From NCBI GenBank assembly GCA_003552745.1, contig PUOG01000308.1:1-5131 (forward strand): 5,131 bases of DNA, written 5' to 3'. Made by a program: the position numbers and the translations under genes. Below, piece after piece: positions 1 through 5,131 of this stretch. The DNA comes from Spirochaetaceae bacterium. GTDB lineage: Bacteria > Spirochaetota > Spirochaetia > DSM-27196 > SKKC01. The notes under the pieces were generated by a model that saw nothing but the letters and a program-made list of their open reading frames with translations, did no database searches and was not told the DNA's origin. Within the stretch, counting starts at the first letter, position 1, and the number at the start of each line of letters is the position of its first letter.

Positions 1-90
1 ACCGGGAAACCACGTCATGATTATCCGGAAGAAGATTACGAACATGTAGAGAGTCAGCAGCGTGCTGATAACGTTAAACACCGTAGTCAT
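1..90 (-). CDS. yggT: YggT-family membrane protein, N-terminal 30 residues (cut by window edge)
   Basis: Thirty codons are visible, beginning ATG at 90 and running in frame off the left edge. The protein starts MTTVFNVISTLLTLYMFV and continues with FFRIIMTWFPG. Residues about 5-25 form one hydrophobic membrane helix, and it ends in an Arg-x-x-x-x-Trp-Phe-Pro pattern that is typical of the first helix of YggT (YGGT, PF02325) proteins. These are small integral membrane proteins, usually about 90-190 residues, of poorly defined function; relatives are linked to cytochrome b6 maturation in plastids (CCB3) and to osmotic stress or division contexts in bacteria. The start is supported by AGAGGAG seven bases upstream. 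The gene overlaps the last 17 bases of dnaE in another frame, so it is probably co-transcribed and perhaps translationally coupled. Family assignment rests on one helix and its flanking motif only; the C-terminal part is not visible. Confidence 0.75.
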   Translation of the reverse strand, partial: MTTVFNVISTLLTLYMFVIFFRIIMTWFPG

Positions 91-3000
91 TAATCAACTC
101 CTCTGCGCCGGCGCCGACCGGAGCAGCATCTTCATGGTTCCTTTGCCTTCCGATCTCCTCCTGCCAGATATCGCGAACGATCGGAACGCTGCGGATACGC
201 TCTAGCGTCGCGACTTTCGATGAGATCGTCAACTGCGTCGAAGCGCGAACCACGCACCCCTGCCCATCGTCGCCCTCGTCGGCGCCGCCGTTTTCCCCGA
301 CGTGCAGATAGACCGGACACGGCCCGTGATGGTCGATGAGCACGCTGCGAAGCTCACAAAGCGCCTCCTCGCCCGTGTTCGGATCGGCAAGCACGCTCTC
401 ATCGAGGGCGATGTGCATCTCCGAAACCTTCCGCTCCGGCAGCTCCCGCGGCTCCCGCACCGCGCTCACCAGAAGTTGCGGCGACTCGCGGCGAAAGTCC
501 GCCGTCCCGATGAGCCCCACCACCGTCTCGTTCACCAGCCGCTCGCGGGCAGCCGACAGCGCCTCGCTGAATACCACGAACTCCACGCTCCCGGTGTAGT
601 CCTCGATCGTCCCGACCGCCATCGGGTTGCCGGTGCGGGTTACCAGCGTGCGGCAGCCGGTCAGAAGCCCGACGACCACCTGCTCGCTTTCTGCTTCGCA
701 CCCGGCGAGATCGGCGCAGCTCACCGACGCGCATCGCTCCCACTGCAACGTGTAGTCGTCGAGCGGATGCCCGGAAGCGTAGAATCCGAGTGCCTCGCGC
801 TCGAAGGCGAGCCGCTCTGCGGCGGTGAACTCGTCGACGACTTCCAGTTCGAAGCGATTGACCTGCTCGTCGGCGGCCGAGTCGAAGAGGGAGGTCTGGC
901 CGCTGGCTCGATTCTCGCGCTCCGCCGAGGCGAAATCGATCGCCCGCCCGAGATTCTCCAGCAGTGATTTGCGCCGCCGGTCGAGCGAGTCGAACACGCC
1001 CACTGAAACGAGAACCTCGACAACTTTCCGGTTGACCGTTCGCATGTCGACGCGAGTGAGAAAGTCGGTGAGCGATTCGAACGCTCCGCCCGCCTCCCGT
1101 TCGGCGAGAATCGCCTCGACCGCGCCGGCGCCGACGCCCTTGATGCCGACGAGTCCGAAGCGGATCTCTCCGTCGACTACGGTGAAGTACTTGTCGCTGG
1201 TGTTCACGTCGGGCGGAGTGACCTCGATACCCATCGACTTCGTTTCGGCGAGGTACTCGGCGAACTTGTCGGGGTTGTTAATCTCGTTGGTCAGGTTCGC
1301 GGCCATGAACTCGGCCGGATAGTTCGCCTTCAGATACGCGGTCTTGTAGGCGACCACCGAATATGCGGCCGCGTGGCTCTTGTTGAAGCCGTAGCCGGCA
1401 AACGGCTCGAGCAGGGTGAAAATCTCCTCCGCCTTCTCCTTCGGAATTCCGCGTTCCTCGGCGCCGGAGAGGAAGTCGACCTTCATCCGGGCCATTTCCT
1501 TCTCCTTCTTCTTGCCCATCGCGCGGCGAAGGATGTCCGCCTGACCGAGGCTGAATCCGGCGATGATGCGCACGATCTGCATCACCTGCTCCTGGTATAC
1601 GATCACCCCGTATGTTTCCTCCAGCTCGGCGGCGAGGCTCTCGTGCGGGTAACGGATCTTCTGTCGTCCGGCCTTGCTCTCGATGAACTGCGGGATGTTT
1701 TCCATCGGGCCGGGACGATAGAGGGCGTTCAACGCGATCAGGTCGGTGACGCTCTCCGGGCGCGCGCGGGTGAGAATATCGCGCATACCGGTGCTTTCGA
1801 ACTGGAACACGCAGGCGCTCTTGCCTTCGGAGAGCATCCGGAAGGTCGCCTCGTCGTCATCCGGAATCTTCTCGATATCGAAATTGGGTACCTTCTCGCG
1901 TACGAGGTGCTCGGTATTGCGGATAAGCGTCAGCGTCTTCAGGCCGAGGAAATCCATCTTCACGAGACCGCACGGCTCGATCTGGTCCATCGTGTACTGT
2001 GTAGAGATGCTTTCGGTGCGCGAATCGTAGTACAGCGGCACGTAATCGGTGAGCTTCTCGCGCCCGATAACGATCCCCGCCGCATGGGTGGATGCGTGCC
2101 GGTGTAGTCCCTCCAGTTTCAGACCGATGTCTATCAGCTCGGCGTAGACCCCACCCTGATTGTAGACCTTCTTGAGCTCCGGCTCCTCTTCGAGCGCCCC
2201 GGCGAGCGTGACCTTCGGTCCGGCCGGAATCAGTTTCGCGATTCGGTCGGTCTCGGCGAGCGGGACATCGAGCGCGCGTGCCACATCGCGGATGACCGCC
2301 TTCGCCTTCAGCGTACCGAACGTGATGATCTGGCCCACCCGGTCGCTGCCGTACTTGCGCGTGACGTAATCGATGACTTCCCCGCGCCGCTCGAAGCAGA
2401 AGTCGATGTCGAAATCGGGCATGCTGACGCGGTCTGGGTTCAGGAAGCGCTCGAAAAGCAGACCGTAGGTCAGCGGATCGATATCGGTTATCTCGAGCGC
2501 ATACGCAACGATGCTGCCGGCCCCGGAGCCGCGGCCGGGCCCGACCGGAATGTCGTTGTCGCGGGCAAAGCGGATGAAGTCCCAGACGATCAGGAAATAG
2601 CCGGTGTAGTCCATGCCGATGATCGTATCGAGCTCGTACTTCGTCCGTTCCTCGATTTCCTCGGTCACGGTAGTGTAGCGCTTCTCGAGTCCCTTCCGGG
2701 TGAGATGACGCAGATACTCATCCGGCCCGGCGAAGCCCTCCGGCACTTCGTACGCCGGCAGAAGCGGGCCCGGCTGCGGGATCTCCACCTCGCACCGATC
2801 GGCTATCTCTTTCGTGGCGGCGATCGACTGCTCGCGCATCTCCGCGGGTAGCGAGGAGAGCGAGCGCTCCATCTCCTCGCGGCTCTTCAGGTAGTACTCG
2901 GCGCTCCGCATCCGCTGGCGGTTGGTGTCGTGCTTCGCCTTGCCTGCACCGATACAGAGGAGGATGTCGTGGACGTTCGCATCATCCTTATTCACATAGT

Positions 3001-3625
3001 GGCAGTCATTTGCCGCGACGAGCCGAATGTCGAGTTCCCGTGCGATCTCGATAAGGGCGGCGTTCACCTGCCGGTTCTCCGGCAGAGAGTGATCGGTAAC
3101 CTCGAGATAGAAGCGCTCCGGCCCGAAGATCTCCCGGTATCGCGCCGCCCGCGCCCGAGCGTCGTCGGGTCGGTTCTTGAGTATGAGTGATGGAATGTCG
3201 CCGGCGAGGCTGCCGCTGAGGCAGATAACACCGTCTGCGTGTCGCGCGAGCAGCTCGTCGTCGACTCGCGGCTTGTAGTAGAAACCCTCGGTAAAGCTCG
3301 CCGATGAGATCGCCATGAGGTTGCGATAGCCGGCGTTCGATTCCGCGAGCAGCACGATCCGGGCGTATCGCCCCCGCCGGTTGCTCGTTTCGCGCACATG
3401 CCGCGACCCTTCGGCGAGATAGACCTCCGTTCCGATGATCGGGCGAATCCCCGCCCGGTGGCAGGCGTTGTAGAACTCGAGCGCGCCGAACATGTTGCCG
3501 AAGTCGGTGATCGCGAGGCTGTCCATTCCCAGCTCTGCCGCCCGAGCAACGTAGTCACCGATGCGGCCGGAGGCGCGCAGCAGACTGTAATCGGTGTGGA
3601 GATGGAGATGTACGAAATCGCTCAC
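74..3625 (-). CDS. dnaE: DNA polymerase III alpha subunit (replicative polymerase, DnaE1 type)
   Basis: This is the catalytic subunit of the chromosomal replicase: it adds dNTPs to primers at the fork, bound to the beta clamp and the clamp-loader tau subunit. From the GTG at 3625 it has 1183 residues, close to the 1160 of E. coli DnaE. Domains in order: PHP domain (about 4-270, starting HLHLHTDYSLL); polymerase palm with GPGRGSGAGS (362-371) and PDFDIDF, giving Asp404 and Asp406, with the third catalytic aspartate in VKMDFLGL (Asp558); fingers with LYRPGPM (635-641), GVIVYQEQVMQ (673-683) and the RRAMGKKK loop (700-707); NKSHAAAYS (748-756); helix-hairpin-helix region (about 823-856, GIKGVGAGAVEAI); internal clamp-binding motif QTSLF (910-914); SGHPLDDY (951-958); OB fold (about 983-1060); and a C-terminal tau-binding-like domain. 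The GTG start was chosen because homology begins at residue 3 (DFVHLHLH) and GGGA lies six bases upstream. The PHP metal site is partly lost (see findings). The gene end overlaps yggT. Confidence 0.97.
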   Translation of the reverse strand: MSDFVHLHLHTDYSLLRASGRIGDYVARAAELGMDSLAITDFGNMFGALEFYNACHRAGIRPIIGTEVYLAEGSRHVRETSNRRGRYARIVLLAESNAGYRNLMAISSASFTEGFYYKPRVDDELLARHADGVICLSGSLAGDIPSLILKNRPDDARARAARYREIFGPERFYLEVTDHSLPENRQVNAALIEIARELDIRLVAANDCHYVNKDDANVHDILLCIGAGKAKHDTNRQRMRSAEYYLKSREEMERSLSSLPAEMREQSIAATKEIADRCEVEIPQPGPLLPAYEVPEGFAGPDEYLRHLTRKGLEKRYTTVTEEIEERTKYELDTIIGMDYTGYFLIVWDFIRFARDNDIPVGPGRGSGAGSIVAYALEITDIDPLTYGLLFERFLNPDRVSMPDFDIDFCFERRGEVIDYVTRKYGSDRVGQIITFGTLKAKAVIRDVARALDVPLAETDRIAKLIPAGPKVTLAGALEEEPELKKVYNQGGVYAELIDIGLKLEGLHRHASTHAAGIVIGREKLTDYVPLYYDSRTESISTQYTMDQIEPCGLVKMDFLGLKTLTLIRNTEHLVREKVPNFDIEKIPDDDEATFRMLSEGKSACVFQFESTGMRDILTRARPESVTDLIALNALYRPGPMENIPQFIESKAGRQKIRYPHESLAAELEETYGVIVYQEQVMQIVRIIAGFSLGQADILRRAMGKKKEKEMARMKVDFLSGAEERGIPKEKAEEIFTLLEPFAGYGFNKSHAAAYSVVAYKTAYLKANYPAEFMAANLTNEINNPDKFAEYLAETKSMGIEVTPPDVNTSDKYFTVVDGEIRFGLVGIKGVGAGAVEAILAEREAGGAFESLTDFLTRVDMRTVNRKVVEVLVSVGVFDSLDRRRKSLLENLGRAIDFASAERENRASGQTSLFDSAADEQVNRFELEVVDEFTAAERLAFEREALGFYASGHPLDDYTLQWERCASVSCADLAGCEAESEQVVVGLLTGCRTLVTRTGNPMAVGTIEDYTGSVEFVVFSEALSAARERLVNETVVGLIGTADFRRESPQLLVSAVREPRELPERKVSEMHIALDESVLADPNTGEEALCELRSVLIDHHGPCPVYLHVGENGGADEGDDGQGCVVRASTQLTISSKVATLERIRSVPIVRDIWQEEIGRQRNHEDAAPVGAGAEELINDYGV
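98..104 (-). promoter_or_regulatory. Shine-Dalgarno site for yggT, inside dnaE
   Basis: On the minus strand AGAGGAG lies seven bases before the ATG at 90, close to the ideal anti-Shine-Dalgarno complement and spacing. It sits in the last codons of dnaE (Glu-Glu-Leu region). It is the clearest ribosome binding site in the window and fixes the start of the downstream membrane protein gene. Confidence 0.8.
884..898 (-). other. Beta-clamp binding motif QTSLF in DnaE
   Basis: Residues 910-914 of DnaE read Gln-Thr-Ser-Leu-Phe, followed by Asp. This matches the Q-x-x-L/M-F pentapeptide by which alpha subunits grip the beta sliding clamp. In E. coli DnaE the equivalent is QADMF at 920-924, so the position after the helix-hairpin-helix region and before the OB fold is as expected. 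It supports this being the processive chromosomal replicase. The motif is seen directly; clamp binding is inferred from the family. Confidence 0.85.
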
Positions 3626-3631
3626 GATCGT

Positions 3632-3636
3632 TCCCG
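3632..3636 (-). promoter_or_regulatory. Weak Shine-Dalgarno site for dnaE
   Basis: On the minus strand CGGGA ends six bases before the GTG at 3625. It is a partial match to the anti-Shine-Dalgarno complement with suitable spacing. Together with the start of PHP-domain homology two codons later, it supports the GTG as the true start. A weak site and a GTG start in a replicase gene suggest modest translation initiation. Confidence 0.5.
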
Positions 3637-3664
3637 TTAGCTCGGCATGCCGTTGCTCGGTTCG

Positions 3665-3681
3665 GCCGGGACAGGCCCGGC
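3665..3681 (-). repeat. Hairpin 1 of the dnaE leader, nearest the gene
   Basis: Inverted repeat with arms GCCGGG (3665-3670) and CCCGGC (3676-3681) around a five-base loop, a perfect 6-bp GC stem. A G-T wobble between 3664 and 3682 could extend it by one pair. It lies 40 bases upstream of the dnaE start codon and is not followed by a T run on either strand, so it is not a standard intrinsic terminator. It is the smallest of three neighbouring dyads. Confidence 0.6.
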
Positions 3682-3684
3682 TCC

Positions 3685-3700
3685 GCCGGATCGATCCGGC
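3685..3700. repeat. 16-bp perfect palindrome in the dnaE leader
   Basis: GCCGGATCGATCCGGC is identical to its own reverse complement over all 16 bases. It holds two overlapping GATC-containing halves around ATCGAT. As DNA it could be an operator for a dimeric protein. As RNA it could fold only with a few unpaired bases at the tip, or pair with the related sequence 19 bases away at 3704-3715. It shares 3697-3700 with the larger hairpin, so the two RNA structures compete. No known operator is recognised. Confidence 0.65.
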
Positions 3701-3727
3701 CAGGCCGGATCGATCCCGGCCTGGCCG
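3697..3727 (-). repeat. Strong 12-bp GC hairpin in the dnaE leader
   Basis: Arms CGGCCAGGCCGG (3697-3708) and CCGGCCTGGCCG (3716-3727) are perfectly complementary over 12 bp, around the seven-base loop ATCGATC. With 11 of 12 pairs G-C, it is the most stable local structure in the window. On the minus strand it would lie in the 5' leader of dnaE mRNA, about 70 bases before the start codon, if the upstream promoter candidate is used. No T tract follows on either strand, which argues against a classical terminator. A regulatory leader, a protein-binding site, an end of the upstream kinase transcript or a dispersed repeat copy are all possible. Confidence 0.75.
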
Positions 3728-3761
3728 CGACGCATCTGCCTCGTTCTTATCTGCTCGCGCC

Positions 3762-3791
3762 ACTATAGCCCCGCCGGGCGGAAGCGGGCAA
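3762..3791 (-). promoter_or_regulatory. Candidate sigma-70-type promoter for dnaE
   Basis: On the minus strand TTGCCC (3791-3786, four of six matches to TTGACA) is followed after 18 bases by TATAGT (3767-3762, five of six matches to TATAAT). It lies just after the kinase stop codon, in the right place to drive dnaE. Transcription would begin near 3755, giving a leader of about 130 bases that contains all three hairpins. A by-eye match in a GC-rich spacer is suggestive because AT-rich hexamers are rare here, but it is not proof. Confidence 0.4.
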
Positions 3792-3808
3792 GGAGGGGAC
3801 GCCGCCTT

Positions 3809-4801
3809 CTACGCTACCGGCGCTGCGAGCAGATCGAGATCGACGAACGGTCGGTCGGACTTGAATCGGCGGTCGGCCTCGTCGATGTACCGTTTCCGCC
3901 AGGTATCCCACGGCCGTCGAGGCACGCTGTCGTAAATCGAGCTGTAGAGCATGAACTCGCGCAGACGCAGAAAATCCTCGAGCCGTTCGTGTAGATTGTC
4001 GGGGAGCGGCTGTTCGGCGGCGTATCCTTCGAGAAACGGTGCCCACACGTGCGCGGTCTTCGCGATATCCATGGCACCGGGATCGGACCCGAGCAGCTGG
4101 TAGAAAAGGTAGACTGCGAGGTCGTAGCTGTACCAGTGATACTCGACCTCATCGAAATCGAATACGGTTATGCCGTCGTCACGGTAGAGCATGTTTGCGT
4201 AGTGGTAGTCACCGTGCACGAGGCCGAACTCACCTTCGAGCTGCGGCAGCTCTCGCAGCCGCGCTACGTGCTCGACCATCTTGTACAGTACCCATCGTTT
4301 TTCTTGCGGAATAGCCCGCTTCGCCGCACGAATATAGTGATTCTCCGTCCAGAGCGGTCGGTTGATCCGGGCCGAATGCCGCTTCGACTCGCGGTGAATC
4401 AGTGCGAGAACGCGTCCAGCCTCGCGATAGTGCGTCTCATTCTGCACAACGTCGCCCCAGTTCAGGCCGTGGGCTTTCTCGAACACGGTGAGGAAACAGG
4501 TCTCTTGCGTGAGTTTCACCCGTTGTATCGTCGGCGTGCCGGAAAACGTTACCGAAGCGGAAACCGGAATACTCTGTTCGTAGAGTCGGTTCACGAACGA
4601 GATCTCTGCCTTGAGCTCGGTCAGTGAACGGTGTGACGACGGAGTAACCCGCACAATGTACGGCCGATCGTGGCACGACATCTGATAGACCCAGTTCTGG
4701 TAACCGCCGAGCTCCTGTAGAGACCACACCTGCACCGGAAAGGACTGCCGAATGAGATCGGGAAGCTCGGTGCGGATTTCGTTGAGTGTTTCGAGTCTCA
4801 C
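3809..4801 (-). CDS. Phosphotransferase-family small-molecule kinase (APH / SrkA / homoserine kinase II-like), substrate unknown
   Basis: A 330-residue cytosolic protein with the aminoglycoside-phosphotransferase / choline-kinase fold (APH, PF01636 type). N-lobe: a nucleotide-binding loop, ELGGYQNWVYQM (30-41); beta strand YIVRV (48-52), where Arg51 takes the place of the usual lysine; and a helix with Glu62 and Glu66 that could pair with it. C-lobe: the catalytic loop LVHGDYHYANML (194-205) with Asp198 as likely base and Asn203 as metal ligand, then VFDFDE (213-218) supplying the metal-binding Asp215 or Asp217, then YDLAVYLF (226-233). These are intact, so it should be an active ATP-dependent kinase. 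The family includes the SrkA stress kinase, homoserine kinase II and antibiotic-modifying enzymes; nothing here chooses among them, and resistance should not be assumed. An in-frame TGA three codons upstream leaves GTG at 4801 as the best start, but no Shine-Dalgarno is visible. The protein ends TAG at 3809, 183 bp before dnaE. Confidence 0.85.
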   Translation of the reverse strand: MRLETLNEIRTELPDLIRQSFPVQVWSLQELGGYQNWVYQMSCHDRPYIVRVTPSSHRSLTELKAEISFVNRLYEQSIPVSASVTFSGTPTIQRVKLTQETCFLTVFEKAHGLNWGDVVQNETHYREAGRVLALIHRESKRHSARINRPLWTENHYIRAAKRAIPQEKRWVLYKMVEHVARLRELPQLEGEFGLVHGDYHYANMLYRDDGITVFDFDEVEYHWYSYDLAVYLFYQLLGSDPGAMDIAKTAHVWAPFLEGYAAEQPLPDNLHERLEDFLRLREFMLYSSIYDSVPRRPWDTWRKRYIDEADRRFKSDRPFVDLDLLAAPVA

Positions 4802-4922
4802 TAAGGGTCATGGTATCACGTCACGGGTGAGGTTTCCTGCCTGTTTTCGATTAGCTGGATGTCGGAATCGGAGCGCCTGCGTGCCGTTTAAGGCGTGGCG
4901 AAACTCTGAGTAACGTCTGCGA
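4802..4922 (-). other. 121-bp intergenic gap, no confident signal
   Basis: Between the unrecognised gene end and the kinase start. Read on the minus strand, there is no good -35/-10 pair and no ribosome binding site at normal distance; AGGAAA (about 4833-4838) lies some 30 bases from the GTG. TGATACCAT, just upstream of the kinase GTG, resembles an extended -10 element (TG-n-TAnnAT), which would place the transcript start almost at the start codon. That is a guess from short motifs. No intrinsic terminator with a T tract is seen. Confidence 0.4.
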
Positions 4923-5131
4923 TCACCGCCCCACGCGGTGCAAGAAAGTGGTAACGAACCCGGCGATCCGGTAGAGGTCGAAGCTCGTGAAGGTGGGATC
5001 CGCGGTGCGAGCGGCAAAGCGCATTCGCTCCGCCGCCTGAGTGATTTCGCGACGCCCGAGCGGCGCCTTGCGCCCGGCCAGTTCGGCCTCCAGCTCGCGG
5101 TTGCGTAATACCACCGGTGCCGACGACCCGA
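4923..5131 (-). CDS. Unrecognised protein, C-terminal 68 residues (cut by window edge)
   Basis: The frame is open from the right edge to the TGA at 4923-4925 and encodes about 68 residues. It begins with a charged, helix-like stretch (VVLRNRELEAELAGRK), continues through REITQAAERMRFAARTADP and ends FTSFDLYRIAGFVTTFLHRVGR. The final 20 residues are amphipathic to hydrophobic with aromatic residues, more like a packed C-terminal helix than a membrane anchor. I do not recognise the family. An internal GTG at 5114 could start a 63-residue protein, but it has no ribosome binding site and the frame continues upstream of it, so a partial larger gene is more likely. The gene is co-directional with the kinase, 121 bp upstream of it. 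A 6-bp hairpin (4924-4940) overlaps its stop codon. Confidence 0.5.
   Translation of the reverse strand, partial: GSSAPVVLRNRELEAELAGRKAPLGRREITQAAERMRFAARTADPTFTSFDLYRIAGFVTTFLHRVGR

Larger units (their letters stand above)
3626..3808 (-). other. 183-bp kinase-dnaE intergenic region, structured leader
   Basis: This gap is non-coding. It contains, in transcription order, the candidate promoter, the 12-bp hairpin, the 16-bp palindrome, the 6-bp hairpin, a 10-bp palindrome CGGCATGCCG (3643-3652) and the weak ribosome binding site. Although the dnaE frame stays open through it back to a GTG at 3763, the translated stretch is rich in Arg and Ser with no family resemblance and is made of palindromic DNA, so it is treated as leader rather than protein. 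Confidence 0.7.

Noticed and set aside
302..967. Long open frame on the plus strand opposite dnaE (221 codons)
   Set aside because: It is antisense to well-conserved DnaE sequence, has a biased composition typical of GC-rich shadow frames and no ribosome binding site or family motif. The same applies to the plus-strand frame at 1373-2107.
3697..3727. 12-bp hairpin as a classical rho-independent terminator of the kinase gene
   Set aside because: The stem is strong enough, but neither strand has a T run after it. It could still act as an end-processing or pausing structure, so it is listed as a hairpin only.
3626..3763. Longer dnaE start at GTG 3763, adding 46 residues
   Set aside because: The added stretch shows no resemblance to DnaE, is translated from the palindrome cluster, and overlaps the best -10 candidate. 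Known DnaE proteins begin within a few residues of the HLHLH motif.
4049..4627. Open frame on the plus strand opposite the kinase (192 codons)
   Set aside because: The minus strand has clear kinase catalytic motifs across this stretch. The opposite frame shows no recognisable domain.
3809..4801. Calling the kinase an aminoglycoside resistance gene
   Set aside because: Only the general fold is visible. The same motifs occur in SrkA, homoserine kinase II and other metabolic kinases, and there is no mobile or resistance context.
4924..4940. Hairpin CACCGC / GCGGTG at the end of the right-hand gene as a terminator
   Set aside because: The stem is only 6 bp, overlaps the stop codon and is followed by ATCGCAGACG on the minus strand, with no T tract.
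1..5131. CRISPR array, insertion sequence, tRNA or rRNA
   Set aside because: No regularly spaced repeats, transposase motifs, terminal inverted repeats or tRNA cloverleaf sequences were seen on either strand.

Overview
The window holds two complete genes and two genes cut by its edges. All four are on the minus strand, so gene order runs from right to left. The DNA is GC-rich. The DnaE sequence (for example its 'NMFGALEFYNACHRAGI' stretch) and the dnaE-yggT pairing would fit a free-living, GC-rich spirochaete. This is a weak impression from sequence style, with no search behind it.

Layout, in transcription order:
(1) 5131-4923: the C-terminal end of an unrecognised protein that enters from outside the window.
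(2) 4922-4802: a 121-bp gap with no convincing promoter, Shine-Dalgarno site or terminator.
(3) 4801-3809: a complete 330-aa kinase-fold protein of the APH / SrkA / homoserine kinase II group, substrate unknown.
(4) 3808-3626: a 183-bp gap holding a plausible sigma-70-type promoter, followed by a striking cluster of GC-rich palindromes and hairpins that would form the 5' leader of the next mRNA.
(5) 3625-74: dnaE, the replicative DNA polymerase III alpha subunit. It is full length (1183 aa from a GTG start), with PHP domain, catalytic aspartates, helix-hairpin-helix region, internal clamp-binding motif and OB fold in the usual order.
(6) 90-1: the first 30 codons of a YggT-family membrane protein, starting inside the dnaE end with a 17-nt overlap and its own strong Shine-Dalgarno sequence.

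How they work together: dnaE and yggT are almost certainly co-transcribed and may be translationally coupled. The kinase gene is co-directional, but the leader and candidate promoter between it and dnaE suggest a separate transcription unit or a partial read-through unit. There is no sign of a mobile element, CRISPR array, RNA gene or defence system. The window looks like core-genome DNA. The points most worth following are the structured dnaE leader and the decayed metal site in the PHP domain of DnaE.
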